Assembly: GCA_032622095.1 (NCBI GenBank)
Contig: CP136068.1
Location: 147,819,365-147,883,364, forward strand
Source of the DNA: Siphonodentalium dalli
Lineage: Eukaryota > Mollusca > Scaphopoda > Gadilida > Siphonodentaliidae
DNA: 64,000 nucleotides
Direction: 5' to 3'
Made by a program: the position numbers and the translations under genes. The notes under the pieces were generated by a model. The model worked only from the letters and a program-made list of their open reading frames with translations. It was not told where the DNA came from and did no database searches. This document shows positions 1-63,984 of the stretch, in pieces. The first letter of the stretch is position 1; each line of letters begins with the position of its first letter.

Positions 1-426
1 AATTAAAATATCTTGATTGCTGCATTCATATTTGCATGCATACATGTGAGTTGGGGAGAGGGGGGGGGTATAAGATACAGTATTATTACACCATAGAGGC
101 TTAGAATTATACCTCCATCCCAAAAGATGGGGGTACACTGGATTACATGCATCCGTCGGGTCGTCCGTCTGTCCGAAAAGACAAAACGCTTGGTCCATCA
201 CTTGTGTGTTTAATGTAAATACTTGCACGAGAGCACTAAATAAGACTTTAAGATTAATTTTTAGAAGCACTTTTTTTTCTACCCGTGTGTTTAGCCACAT
301 AAACAACTTAGATACAGAGTGCATCCATATGCAAATGTCTAGCCACAGAGAGACAGTCTCATGAGAACACAATGGACAACATTAGACATCCACCATTTTC
401 ATTCCGCTACAAATAAAATGTTATTT
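1..426. other. Repeat-rich non-coding DNA at left edge
   Basis: No exon was found here. A short G-run lies near 61-69. The stretch 107-180 resembles the left part of the dispersed repeat at 27965-28740: a short C-rich/G-rich foldback, then TACACTGGATT and a CCGTC/TCTGTCCG-rich segment. It is presumably part of the intron upstream of the first exon seen, since no start region of the transporter could be located to its right. Confidence 0.5.
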
Positions 427-872
427 TTCTTTCTGTGGTTATGTTGTCCAAATTATATGTGGCTATAATTTGTATTAATGAATATTTACCACCACTATCC
501 CGAAGGGGTCACTGTCTTTGTGTTTCGTGCATTTGGGTAACAAGAAAGGCCTTGATATGGCGACTCAGTATGATGAGCACAATCAACAATATATTTTGGA
601 AATGGTCGGCTGCCCATAATAGCCGCCATGGCAGCCATCGTGAAATTCATTCTTTGTATCACTAAATTATTTGATGCACTTTTCATCTAATCATCACAAA
701 ATTAGACTTGAAGCTTCGGGGTGGTGTCTGGATGGGAAATAACTAATCAGGTAAAATATCTTTTTCAACACATGGCCGCCAGCAGCAATTTGGGTTATTA
801 ATATCGGTGGTAAATATTCATTAATACAAATAGCCACATATAATTTGCACAACATAACCGCAGAAAGGTGTC
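427..872. mobile_element. MITE-like element with ~65-bp inverted arms
   Basis: The arm at about 427-492 (begins TTTCTGTGGTTATGTTG) reappears inverted at about 808-872 with few mismatches. The ~315-bp interior encodes nothing recognisable. Its sequences of the type GCCGCCATGGCAGCCATC resemble the repeat at 8515-9010. Long inverted termini around a non-coding core indicate a non-autonomous DNA transposon; no target duplication was identified, so the superfamily is open. Confidence 0.6.
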
Positions 873-910
873 AGCTACATAGCATAATACTCCTTGTAAG
901 AAAAAAAATT

Positions 911-1270
911 AGCCACACAATGCCACCAGACACACAGTGTTCCCTAGCCACACAATGCCACCAGACACACAGTGTTCCCTAGCCACACAATGCCACCAGA
1001 CACACAGTGTTCCCTAGCCACACAATGCCACCAGACACACAGTGTTCCCTAGCCACACAATGCCACCAGACACACAGTGTTCCCTAGCCACACAATGCCA
1101 CCAGACACAGAGTGTTCCCTAGCCACACAATGCCACCAGACACACAGTGTTCCATAGCCACACAATGACACAAGACACACAGTGTTCCATAGCCACACAA
1201 TGCCACCAGACACACATTGTTCCCTAGCCACACAATGCCACCAGACACACAGTGTTCCATAGCCACACAA
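911..1270. repeat. 35-bp minisatellite, about 10 copies
   Basis: The unit begins AGCCACACAATGCCACCAGA and runs about ten times head to tail with a few substitutions. AGCCACA motifs also occur to its left near 292 and 340. Open frames on the minus strand here arise from the repetition and are not genes. Confidence 0.9.
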
Positions 1271-2145
1271 TTACAAGGTACCCTTCATTTGTAAAGACAT
1301 CTGTCTGACAGTGTCCGTCCACTCATATATCTCAACCATGGGTTATCAGATCTCAATGAAATTTGGCATCAGGAGGGCTTTCAAAAGAGGGTTCATTGAC
1401 TTTGTTCATGATTTCCGTTCAAGAGTTATCCCTCTTTGTTTATCTGAAAATGTTTGATTTCTATCCGTCCGCTCATTACAACATTAGAAGTGTCAAGTAA
1501 TTTGTTCGTTCATCACATTTTTTGTCACAGTTTGGATTCCTTTTCTCTTGAAAACAGAATCTGAAACAAAAATGTAAAGAAACACTAACATAACTGAGTT
1601 GGACAATGGAAATTCGTACGGACAACAAACCACGAAAACTGAAATAGGTCTAGTCAGCAACTTATATCAAAGCAGTAAAGTGTTTATCACTTGATTAAGA
1701 AAGTACACTGTTCTAGCATTTAACTGTCATTGTTTTGATAAGTAAGCATGCGTGACTTGAGATAAATTATTATTCATACTCAGGTGAGTAACAGCTGATT
1801 ACCTGATAATATTTACATACTAAGTGTTGCCATCACTAAATCTAGCATTCTGATTGGTCGGCGCCCACGTGGCTAGTTGCAACTATTTCTCTGTGAATGC
1901 GCAACGGCTTATAAATGCAAGCTCATAACAACATCGATACGTCATTTGGGTTTGGAAAGACGAACGCGTAATGTTTTGGGCGCATTTGGATTCGCGCAGG
2001 ATTGACTTAATAAATCATCGGGTTTCAATTGTTCCTGTTAACTTTTGCCAAGGGTGCTATGGGTTATTTTGGGCTGGTTTTGTCACGATACACTTTTCGA
2101 TTTAAATACATTTACAAAAGTGGCTTTTTCGCTAAATGTATATAA
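1271..2145. other. Non-coding intronic stretch
   Basis: No exon or long repeat was recognised. The part around 1300-1450 resembles the dispersed family near 21260-21600 (shared phrases such as GAAATTTGG and GTCCGTCC). A promoter-like cluster at 1852-1916 is listed separately. Confidence 0.4.
1852..1916 (+). promoter_or_regulatory. Promoter-like cluster (CCAAT, E-box, TATA)
   Basis: Within 65 bp lie GATTGG (1852-1857, an inverted CCAAT box), a CACGTG E-box (1866-1871) and TATAAAT (1910-1916), in an unusually GC-rich patch. The order and spacing are like those of a Pol II core promoter. It could be a relic promoter of a mobile element or an internal promoter of the transporter about 0.9 kb before the first exon seen. 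Motif content alone is weak evidence. Confidence 0.25.
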
Positions 2146-2149
2146 ATAT

Positions 2150-2271
2150 AAGGATTAACTGTCACGTGGACTGTTTTTATGGAGATGTAACCGTGAGGTA
2201 AGTGGTCATAACTTGTATGTAAAACTCGTTTACATCTCCATAAAAAGAGTCCACATGACAGTTAATCCTTA
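2150..2271. repeat. Inverted repeat (hairpin), 42-bp arms
   Basis: AAGGATTAACTGTCACGTGG starts the left arm (2150-2191); its reverse complement, with few mismatches, is at about 2230-2271. A loop of about 40 bp separates them. It looks like a short foldback element of unknown family. Confidence 0.7.
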
Positions 2272-2770
2272 TATGAATTAAGGGTTTCATGGAGATCTGA
2301 TGATAATTTGAGAGGCGATTTTTGAATATAGCCTTGAAACTTTTTGGCCAAATTAAATTCTCTTTGGCCACCGACAGTGTGAACCCTGGGAAGAAATTTT
2401 GAAATTCTCAGATTAGTAAAACTACTTTAAATCATCGTCCACGTCTGCATCAGTAACAATTTTTGTTGTTTGCTATAACGGGGAAACTACTCCTCGAAAT
2501 TGGTATGATAGGAATTAATCAAACATAGATTTTTGAAACAATATGTGGACGAAATGGTTAGTAAATTTAACTATTAATAGTTATGTTTTGAACTTACATT
2601 TATTTAAAAAATCAATGGATGGTGGTTAACGCCATTCCATATTTCGTGCGAATTGACCGCTTTCGTCTAATTATAAATATAGAGCTTAATGAGTCATTGC
2701 AGACCATGCGACACATGTGAATAAGTAAAAGGATTTGTTTTTCTTCATGGCTGATTGAATATTTCTACAG

Positions 2771-55509
<52,739 letters not shown>

Positions 55510-55941
55510 GATATATATGCTCCGTGCTGACGCCTGGAAAGGACCCAACAGCTGGAAAGTGGCTCAACGGCCATCAAGCAGAAATTGAACCAAGCCTCTA
55601 TCTAACAGATCTGTTAACCCTCCAGAATTCGGTGGGAGACTTTCGGATTGGAGCGCATTCGAATCGAATCTCAAATCAAATTATTGCATGAGACGTCTCA
55701 AGATGTAGATGTAGTGAAGATGTTGATATCACATGAAATTTTGCTAGCTCAGTTACATTTAAAGTCTTACAGCACAGGCCCCTGGGGAAAATTACTAACA
55801 TACCAATATAGACTATACCGGTGTAAAGGTTCCAATGATTAGGTTTTGGCTAAAACCACACCAACTATCAAAACCCTACTAAATTCTAGAAATCGATAAT
55901 TGCAGCCAAAATATCCTCAGGTGTGTCTTGTTGGAAATAAA
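55510..55941 (+). other. ABCC1-like: Probable 3' UTR of the ABCC gene
   Basis: Directly follows the stop codon. The first AATAAA noticed is at 55936-55941. Whether it is used cannot be told from sequence. Frames at 55482 and 55648 are unremarkable. Confidence 0.4.
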
Positions 55942-56401
55942 ATTCCCTTTCATTTGACATATAACTCGGCGAAATTGAACAAATCAAAGTCGAGATATCA
56001 TATCGGAAACTAGCGAAATCTACCGAATACATCGGGTCGTCAATCTCCCTGTCTGCTCGGGCCTTTGGTCTAGTTATAAAATCAATATTTTTGAGTAATA
56101 ATTTGTTGCGTCGTAACATGTACTTTAACGCGATGACATAACCTATAAATGTATATGTTCTGCAAGTCGTTCCGAAGCCACCCATATCTTTGTTATTTCA
56201 TCCGATGTGTTTGTGCCCAATTTTTCAACTTTATTCATCAAACAAATTCCAGAATTTCCTGTATTTGAAGGATTTGTTTAGCCTGAAGTAATAACAAGAA
56301 CTCTACTAATATGCCAAGTGTGATTATCAATGGAAATGGACACCGCTCTGGAATAAATCATGTCAGTTCACCAGTACAAAACCAGGGCAGGATTTTTTTT
56401 A
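55942..56401. other. No supported gene; one 99-codon minus-strand frame
   Basis: A minus-strand frame at 55886-56185 (MGGFGTTCRTYTFIGYVIAL at its start, TPEDILAAIIDF at its end) has mixed, protein-like composition but no family I recognise. It overlaps the presumed 3' UTR in antisense. I leave it uncalled. Confidence 0.3.
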
Positions 56402-56769
56402 CCCTGTGCCAATGCATTCTTTTATATATGCGAGTCGACCATAGGTCGCCTCGCATATATAAGAGAATGCATTGGCCTAACAATTTTTTACAATTTTAAT
56501 AATTTTTTCTTGTATTCTTTAACAATTTTATAATTTCACCCATACAGAGCCCCAGACAAACATGAGCAGACGACACTCTTCTATATGCTTCTATATATGT
56601 GTGGGGCTCCCTGCAGGGTAATGGATGTTTTTTATTTTATGTCCTAAAAATTGTCAGAAACATTTATTTAAAAAAAATGGTAAAAAATTGTTAGGCCAAT
56701 GCGTTCTCTTATATATGCGAGGCGACCTATGGTCGACTCGCATATATAAGAGAATGCATTGGCACAGGG
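56402..56769. mobile_element. Double-hairpin MITE family 3
   Basis: CCCTGTGCCAATGCATTC and GAATGCATTGGCACAGGG ends, each forming a hairpin. Outer TTTTTTTTACCC/GGGTAAAAAAAA extends the inversion. The centre (GAGCCCCAGACAAACATGAG, GTGTGGGGCTCCCTGCAGGG) is the inverse of the copy at 40235-40603. Confidence 0.82.
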
Positions 56770-57280
56770 TAAAAAAAAGTTTCTCTGTATTGAGAATGGC
56801 ATGACCGGAGTATGGATTGATGGGAATACAAATATTTTACGGTTGACAGTAAAACTGGAATGCAATGAATAGAACACGGCCATCGAGATATTCTCGTACA
56901 ATTTTCAGGCAAATGTATCAAATACAATGTTACATTATAATATGCATATTTGTCCCAGAAATTTATTAATTTTATTCAAAAGTCAATGGGTGTCTTGATT
57001 GATGCCCCGTCTTGATATAGATTTTTAACGATGTGTGTTAAATGTTGCCCAATCCACATCCATTAATTGTTGTATACGGAAATTTGTAACTTAATTTATG
57101 ACTCAAGCAATAAACTAATTTATATTAAATAATTCAATATGATAGCATATTAACCAGAGCATTTTCAGCATATTTCTACTCAAAAATTAATTATTTTTTA
57201 ATATATTATCGATATTAGATTGCTGTTGTTGCCCGGAATTTATTGAAATTCGGGTACAGACTACCTTTAAGAGGTAGAGC
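56770..57280. other. AT-rich intergenic stretch, nothing recognised
   Basis: No coding frame or repeat family was identified. Confidence 0.35.
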
Positions 57281-57440
57281 ATCACAAGGCCTGAAAATAT
57301 GGTGCCGGACATTTGCAGAATGAGGTCCCCAGAGGGTGAATATAGTGACACACCCACACAGTGTGCTTGTTAGCATCACTAAATTCACCCTCTGGGGACC
57401 TCATTCTGCAAATTTCTGGCACCATATTTTCAAACCTGTT
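57281..57440. mobile_element. Hairpin MITE family 1 copy with outer ends
   Basis: AAGGCCTGAAAATATGGTGC, CGGACATTTGCAGAATGAGG and the inverse CCTCATTCTGCAAATTTCTG, GCACCATATTTTCAAACCTG. A member outside the ABCC gene. Confidence 0.8.
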
Positions 57441-59440
57441 TGGTATTTTGTATTTGCATATTCAGGGTGACTCCAAGTTTTGTGTATATGCGTATTCGGG
57501 ATGACTCTGAAGTTTTGTATATATATATATGTATTCCAGATGACTGAAGTGTGCATATATAAGTGTTCAAGATCAGTCTGTAAAATATTTATATTGCAGC
57601 ATAATCAGTATGTATTTCTCATAATGTTGATATGTCCTGGCTAAAGTATTGCATAAATTATATGCCTTTTTTAATTTTTAATTTGTGTTCCAATGGATAT
57701 GGGAGGATAAATCAGGGTAAATTCACATTTATTGTTGTATTAAAGATGGTTGACGTAACTGGGTAAAAATTACAACAACATAATTTTTATAAGTCCCGAT
57801 TTCGAGACTACATATAGCCATTTTGTGAATAAAATACAAAGACTGGGTATATTATTTGTATATAAAGGTATATATTAAAGTGGTTTTTTTTCAATTGTAA
57901 GATCATGGGTGAAGATAGGGTTTTCGTAAATTTCAGGAAGCTCCAGGAAGGGTTAACATATATTTACAATCAACAGTGTAATGTTCCAAAAAATAAAATA
58001 GCAACATTTTCTGTCCCAGTTCCTGTGGCAACAATTGGATAAAAATAATGTCCTAGTTTACACATATTGACTGCCTTGGGGAGGAGCAGCGAGAACTATT
58101 TTCCCGAGGTGGTGTCTTTTGAACGGGATGCAGGACTATTGAAATTTGGTATGGAGGTTCGCCTTCATTACTGCTTTCAAAAGAGTTTTTAATTACAACC
58201 TATGCCATAAAATATTATTAATATACTATAATGCATCACTATTTGAAACATCTGTGTCTCAGAAGATGCCCAAAGATAAATAGAAAACTGCTGAAATCAT
58301 AGAATGACTTCCACCCTCTTGATCCCAGAATGCAACATAATTCAATCTTTTTCAATGGAAGGGGAAGAACTCTATCTTTAATATATAGAATTATTCCTCC
58401 TGCATTGAAAATAATAATGTTTTTACTGCAATCTAGATGACAAAACGTGTTGGCAACTCAACAAACACAACATGTCCTCAGTTTATCACACCGGATAAGT
58501 TGATAATACAATGTTTTGGGGCTTCCTCTTCCAAATGGTATATAATATGGCATATAATTTATAGAATGTAATCTGGGGGTTCGATGGTATGTAACATGGC
58601 ATATATTTTATATTATGTTATCTGGGGGTTCGAAAATTAAGTGGGCCTTTAATCTTTTCAATCAAACAGCTTTTCATTCATATACCACGAGTCAAACATG
58701 TTGGCAAACATTAAAAACAACCTTACATCTGATGTTTTGACTGCACTAGCAGGGGCCAAGGGGGGGGGGACTCTATCTTACAGATTAAATCGTAAAGGTC
58801 GCAAAGGTCAGGTTGGCTGACGACTCATTCAATATCCAACTTCCTGCATGCGGGGGTCTTACTCCCCCCCCCCCCCAACTGTAGTCAAATTTTATGCAAT
58901 ATTAGTTGGAAATTTCACACCAAAAATAGGTTGAAATTGTTCTCGTAGTTTGATTTTCTAACAATTAATTAGTGACGAATTTGTTGTTTTTAGACCAACA
59001 TTTTCATATTTTCCTTTCATTTGCAAAATATTGGACTAAAATGGACGTCAGTTGGTAATGTTCCAACCTTAGGTTGGGTTTCTGGTTGAAAATTTCTCCA
59101 AATTGGAAAGCTTGAAGCCTGTCTAGATGCTAGGATTGTCCAATTTTCATGTTCAGATTTCAAAATGTTCTCACACCCCGGGCCGAACCATTGTCTGACC
59201 CGTGTGTCCTGTAACCTTCCCAGTGACCACTGACCAGTCAACAACGGCTAATTAATTTAAGAAAAACAAATCGTGGTGTGAATTTGCCGGGCGTTATACC
59301 ACTAGCTAGATGTTATAGGATTTTGTCATTTTCAGGTTCAAATCTAAAAATAAATTCTCATACCATCCTTTTCACCACCTGCATGGCTGGTGGCCAAAAG
59401 ACTACTGATCCATTTAAAATAGGCAACATGCACTCTGAAT
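57441..59440. other. Intergenic DNA, no gene seen
   Basis: 57905-57960 has a family 3 flank (GTTTTCGTAAATTTCAGGAA, GGAAGGGTTAA). Homopolymer G and C runs occur at about 58758-58768 and 58864-58876. Two diverged copies of CTAGATGYTAKGATT...CATTTTCAKGTTCA lie near 59120 and 59305. No coding region was recognised. Confidence 0.35.
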
Positions 59441-59449
59441 CGTGTTGGG

Positions 59450-59750
59450 TAAAATTTTACCCAAACTGGGTAAAGAATTTACCAAACACAATGGTGCATA
59501 TAGCACCAAGCGAATGTTTAGTAACGTTTTACTGTTTTGTTCGTGCACTGCCACCCCCCCCCTGTTTTCTTGGGTAAAAATATGTTACCAATTTGGGTTA
59601 GTTCTACCCAATGTTGGGCAACCATTTACCCAATATTAATTTCCCTTCTGCGGTGGGTGATTTGTTGTACCCAACATTGGATGAATTAGTACTTAATTGT
59701 TGGGTCAAATCAACTAATGTTGGGGATTTATTACCACTAACGTTGGGTTA
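59450..59750. repeat. Degenerate TTGGGTAA/TTACCCAA-rich repeat
   Basis: Words such as TTGGGTAAAATTTTACCCAA, ACCCAATGTTGGGCAA and ACCCAACATTGG alternate in both orientations, giving a run of small palindromes. A known style of invertebrate and fish repeats; no unit length could be fixed. Confidence 0.6.
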
Positions 59751-60659
59751 AAAAAAATTGTAATACGACCCTGCCTAACTATGCTTAAAAGCCATGTCCT
59801 GATTGGCCAGTGGCCAGAGTTACCATGGCTATCTCGTTCCAGTTTTGTGGTACAATTCTACTTTTTCCAATTGTACCACGAAACAAATAAAAAAAAATCG
59901 GTTTATTCAGATCGCCGCACGCGACTTTTCCCGTCTTTTCTAACTCCGCGCAAACGGGGCATCAACGGAGTACACCCGCACCCGTAACCCTTTGATTGAA
60001 TTTTGCTACATCTTGACAATCTTGCGAATTTTCTAGCGATTTGTCGCTTGAAACCAGTTTGGTTGCCAATGAATATGGTCCAAATGATGTTATGGTATAT
60101 TGATATATGTTACGACCAAAGAAAGTTACTTAATAAGTATATTAAATGACAAAATAAATCCATGGGGCCGGGCTGTGCATTCGTCGATTCGAATCTCGAT
60201 CATATTCGATATTTCGGAATCAAGTTGAAAATGGAAGCGTTTGTTCACCAGTACAGAAGGGGAATAAGATTAGTTTAGTAAACTAGATCATTTAGATCGT
60301 TTTGTGTAAGGAAAATGGTCCATAGTCGATGATCATATTCATGTTGTCCCAACAACGTTCAAAACAGAAATGACCGCATCGTATTTCCTGTACAATTTAA
60401 ATGAAACGCACGGGCGCCGCTGAAAACACATCGATTTTTAGCCAATCACAACGATTATTTCTAGAAGAGGTGCCTCGAAAAGTCAACGGGGGAATTTCAT
60501 AACAAGACAAGACACTACCAGAGTACTCTATGCAAAGTAATCGAGTACGCCCAATACGAATTACACCACGAAATGTTTTCTCACCTGAGACCGAAAAAGC
60601 GCAGTATTTCGTTGACTATTCAGTCGAATTGTGACCATAAACTTTCAGTCGTATTACAA
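59751..60659. other. Intergenic DNA, no gene seen
   Basis: Contains GTGGTACAATTCTAC...CCAATTGTACCACGAA (about 59847-59882), a small inversion resembling the arms of the foldback at 60660. Nothing coding was recognised. Confidence 0.35.
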
Positions 60660-60810
60660 AAGAAATAAATACACGGTGTATCGGTGTGTATGGTCAAGTT
60701 GTACCACACAAAACTGATTGTAGGACTCCGCTACGCGTCGTCCTACAATCAGTTTTTTTGTGGTACAACCTGACCATACACACCTCTACACCGTGTATTT
60801 ATTTCTTAAC
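60660..60810. repeat. Near-perfect palindrome, ~68-bp arms
   Basis: AAATAAATACACGGTGTATC, GTGTGTATGGTCAAGTTGTA and CTGATTGTAGGAC are repeated inverted after a short loop (GCTACGCG). Hairpin MITE-like element; target duplication not determined. Confidence 0.78.
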
Positions 60811-61117
60811 TATTTCGCGACAGTATATTCAGATATATCTAGAAAATCATAGCTCATTTATTTCGATGGACAAAAATATTATTCCAAGGTGGGAACTGCC
60901 TAAATTATACTAAACTAGCTGGGGTCCCGGCTTTGCATGGTTAAAGAATAAGTAAATTATTACCAGTGCCTCTTCCTGTCATTTAAATTAATTACTAGTC
61001 ACATGAGATACACATCAGCTATTGAATAACACTCTCCGGGTAAAGTTACTGCTGTATTATAAGTTGACAATAAGCGCTCTTTATTGCTAATTATATTAGC
61101 TCATCTTTAAATCATCT
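60811..61117. other. Left flank of the Ngaro-like element
   Basis: Contains ACTAGCTGGGGTCCCGGCTT near 60914, a phrase common in degenerate invertebrate repeats, and otherwise nothing recognised. Confidence 0.35.
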
Positions 61118-61418
61118 AATTCACTGCATGTAGCCCGGGAACTATAAATTTAAAAGGGTGACACTAATTAAATTAATTATGATTTATTGACGGCTGATTA
61201 GACCACACAAGAGCTGAATCAACATAAATAAAACATAATAACAAAACAAAATATACAAATGATGAGCAAGCAAGCTTCATGCAAATAATTCAAATCAAAT
61301 TGTCTATTTCATGCAAATTCAAATAAATAAGTAATGATTAAATAACAACTAACTGCAGTGTCATTAAGGATAATGATGTTATTATCTTGATGGAAATAAA
61401 GGAATAAAAAACAGCTGC
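61118..61418 (-). repeat. Terminal repeat B2 of the Ngaro-like element
   Basis: 301 bp from AATTCACTGCATGTAGCCCG to GGAATAAAAAACAGCTGC (plus-strand reading). By eye it is identical to 61753-62053 at a constant offset of 635. It would be the distal 3' terminus. Confidence 0.88.
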
Positions 61419-61752
61419 ATATAATTATGATGTTAATATACTCAAAATTAGGGTTGGGATGGGTGGGTGAATCGTTTGGCTTTAAGCCATTCAAACTCAA
61501 ATCACAGTTGGTCCAGCTCTTGTGAAGTCAAATCAATTAATGACTCAAGAAATCCCCGCGAAATCCAGCCACAGTGAAACTTTTAATTACTACTCACACG
61601 AATAAGACCAATGAAACTACGGCTGAGCATTATTTATCCTGGAGTAATGGTGTGATAATTGATCATGATATGATATTGGATTGTAATGATTACGGAAAGG
61701 ATATCGACCTATTGCTAATTGTGAATTACATTATTTGTATCCAAATAAGACC
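61419..61752 (-). repeat. Presumed A2 segment between the B repeats
   Basis: 334 bp of unique sequence in this window. In the split-repeat model it should match the 5' terminus (A1) of the element, which lies to the right of the window. No coding potential is expected; the 64-codon frame at 61574 is incidental. Confidence 0.6.
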
Positions 61753-62053
61753 AATTCACTGCATGTAGCCCGGGAACTATAAATTTAAAAGGGTGACACT
61801 AATTAAATTAATTATGATTTATTGACGGCTGATTAGACCACACAAGAGCTGAATCAACATAAATAAAACATAATAACAAAACAAAATATACAAATGATGA
61901 GCAAGCAAGCTTCATGCAAATAATTCAAATCAAATTGTCTATTTCATGCAAATTCAAATAAATAAGTAATGATTAAATAACAACTAACTGCAGTGTCATT
62001 AAGGATAATGATGTTATTATCTTGATGGAAATAAAGGAATAAAAAACAGCTGC
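61753..62053 (-). repeat. Internal repeat B1 of the Ngaro-like element
   Basis: Identical to 61118-61418. Full identity over 301 bp suggests a recent insertion or ongoing exchange between the repeats. Confidence 0.88.
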
Positions 62054-62399
62054 CAAGCCGCAGGCCGCCAAAACGAAAGAGCTAGAAAAAAGAAAACAAA
62101 GATCTCCCAAGGCGACCAAGCTGGTGTTGGAATCAAATTAGGAAACCTGGTCACCAGAAGACCCACAGGCGCCAATGCCCCTGTGCAGTCCTGCCTCCAG
62201 GGGAGAAGCCTGCTTTCTAAAGAATTGGTCTAATTGTTCTAATAAGCATCTTTCTATAAACTCTGCAATTAGAATTTACTTCCCATCTCTCAAACTAGTT
62301 ATTTCCCAAATGACACTGCAAATATTTCAGTCGGCTAGTCACTGATTCAGCAAAAATAAGCGACAGCAGGCATAACTTGTTGGCTATATTGACAAGGCC
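62054..62399 (-). other. Element interior between hydrolase ORF and B1
   Basis: The part 62054-62215 is more GC-rich than its surroundings. Read on the plus strand it gives a short lysine-rich frame (KTKELEKRKQRSPKATKL), probably chance. Likely 3' untranslated part of the element. Confidence 0.4.
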
Positions 62400-62951
62400 T
62401 CATTCCAACCTGTTAATGACCTGTATTAGAAATGAACGAAGCCTTCTGGTACCTTCAAAATTTAAATGCAACCCATCTGATGCATACAGCTCATTCTTTA
62501 TTGATCCTTTACCAAAGAAAATTTTGTAGGTTTTTAAAATTGGAAATTTATTTTTTAAACAAATTTCTGTCAGAGCATCATTAACTTTGTACACTTTTTG
62601 GCCGAGCCATTCAAAATCCTTTGGCCGAGGTATAATAGCTGACATGACAATTTTAATGGCCTTAATACGGAAAATCGATTTAATGAGACATTTGTACTGT
62701 GTAGTAAATGCTTGTACTGTCATGTTTTCATCCTCAATATTGTTTGTTCCAACATGTATTATCATGTGAGAATATTGTGCAATATTGGTACCTCTCAATT
62801 TTGTGTGGTCAAACCTCCAGATCAAACCCTCTATACCAATTCCTCGAAAGGGGAGAACATCCAGACCATCGATATCTGTCACATATTTACAAATAGAATC
62901 AGTGACTAGCAACACCTTCTTGCTTCTTTTTGCTGCAATTACAAAATAATA
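62400..62951 (-). CDS. SGNH/GDSL-type hydrolase ORF of the Ngaro-like element
   Basis: Open from 62951 to the stop at 62400. The protein reads KKVLLVTDSICKYV (block I serine in TDS), PFRGIGIEG (block II Gly), IIHVGTNNIEDEN (block III Asn) and LYASDGLHLNFEG (block V D-x-x-H), the catalytic set of SGNH esterases, in about 180 residues. Its role in such elements is unknown; esterase activity is inferred. There is no ATG before block I; the frame opens just after the recombinase stop in another frame. TTTTGTAATTGCAG (ending 62933) looks like a 3' splice site, so expression by splicing or re-initiation is likely. Confidence 0.82.
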   Translation of the reverse strand, partial: YYFVIAAKRSKKVLLVTDSICKYVTDIDGLDVLPFRGIGIEGLIWRFDHTKLRGTNIAQYSHMIIHVGTNNIEDENMTVQAFTTQYKCLIKSIFRIKAIKIVMSAIIPRPKDFEWLGQKVYKVNDALTEICLKNKFPILKTYKIFFGKGSIKNELYASDGLHLNFEGTRRLRSFLIQVINRLE

Positions 62952-62955
62952 TCAC

Positions 62956-63984
62956 TTAGTATACAGAAAATATGTGATCTCTCATTCTCTTTGCAACATT
63001 AAATTTATCCTGCATAGAAAAATGAATGTATCTCAAATAGGCATCACTAGCCCAGTCCCCTATTAATTTTATCATTTCTGCAGGCACTTCTGCCGCGAAA
63101 GCCCAACTTGCACCCCCTCGTCTATAACTGTGAGTAGAAAATAATTTTGGGTCTTCGCCAATAGCACCCACTTCCTTCCTTAATTTATTCTGAAACTGCT
63201 TATATGAAATTGGTAACCCTTTATTGTTCATAAATGCTGGTTTGCACTCTGAACCAGGAATTAACTGTGTCATGTTTTTGTAGGCTTTCACCGGACATAA
63301 AATTGAGCCAGGAATTTCAAGCAAAGGCAATTTTAATATTTTCTGACCGAATTGAATGGTCTTGCTCCATGTGATGAAGACTAACAAAACTCCTTCACCA
63401 TTTAACACATTACCACGTGTAAGTTGCTTCGTGGGATTGAATTCGCTCACAGCATTAGGCACCAAGTTGGACTTACGCAGCATTAGAAAAAATGCCATCA
63501 AGGACATACTCCAAAATGTAGCGTCAAATGGATCATTCATGTCTAAATTGTCTGCAATCAATGATAGGAGCCTTGGCGTGATTGGAGCTGCTTGCTTGAC
63601 CAGATGCGGATGATCCCTGGCTACCCCTCGCAAAGTTAATTTCAATTCAAAGGCTTCAAAGGCCTCTATACTAAATCCCCACCTGATGTGCAAATATTTA
63701 ACCCCACTCAAATAATTTCTAATTGAATCTGTAGATGAAAAGGATCTACTTAGAAACTGAGCAAAATAAATGAGTGTCTCTGAATTTGCCGGCAATGGAT
63801 TTCTATCAAAATATGTGCAAAACAAGAAAAAGGCTTTCCATTGTGTTTTGTGATTCTTGTTAGTTCCATCAGCAAAGGCTCTCATCATTGATTGTTTGGT
63901 ATCTCTTCTCAACTGCGAGATTTCAAGTCCTAAAGATAAATATAATGATGAGTTACCAATCATGTGAAAAGAAAAACTTTTCAT
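62956..63984 (-). CDS. Tyrosine recombinase of the Ngaro-like element
   Basis: 342 residues from ATG 63984. An N-terminal SAM-like core-binding half (NKNHKTQWKAFFLFCTYFDR, IRNYLSGVKYLHIRWGFSIE) precedes the catalytic half. Catalytic residues visible: Arg in MLRKSNLVP, Lys in ITWSKTIQFG, H-x-x-R in THSYRRGGASW, Trp in IGDWASDAY and nucleophile Tyr in LRYIHFS. All five are present and the frame is unbroken, so it may be active in integrating circular cDNA. TAG lies two codons upstream of the chosen ATG; ACACTAG just before ACGATG could also be a 3' splice site. Confidence 0.9.
   Translation of the reverse strand: MKSFSFHMIGNSSLYLSLGLEISQLRRDTKQSMMRAFADGTNKNHKTQWKAFFLFCTYFDRNPLPANSETLIYFAQFLSRSFSSTDSIRNYLSGVKYLHIRWGFSIEAFEAFELKLTLRGVARDHPHLVKQAAPITPRLLSLIADNLDMNDPFDATFWSMSLMAFFLMLRKSNLVPNAVSEFNPTKQLTRGNVLNGEGVLLVFITWSKTIQFGQKILKLPLLEIPGSILCPVKAYKNMTQLIPGSECKPAFMNNKGLPISYKQFQNKLRKEVGAIGEDPKLFSTHSYRRGGASWAFAAEVPAEMIKLIGDWASDAYLRYIHFSMQDKFNVAKRMRDHIFSVY

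Noticed and set aside
1-2770. Search for the upstream LNGIK-type exon of the transporter
   Set aside because: No segment with the expected residues and splice signals was found, so the 5' exons are placed outside the window.
55886-56185. 99-codon minus-strand frame with protein-like composition
   Set aside because: No family recognised and no promoter or splice evidence; it overlaps the presumed 3' UTR in antisense. A protein search would decide.
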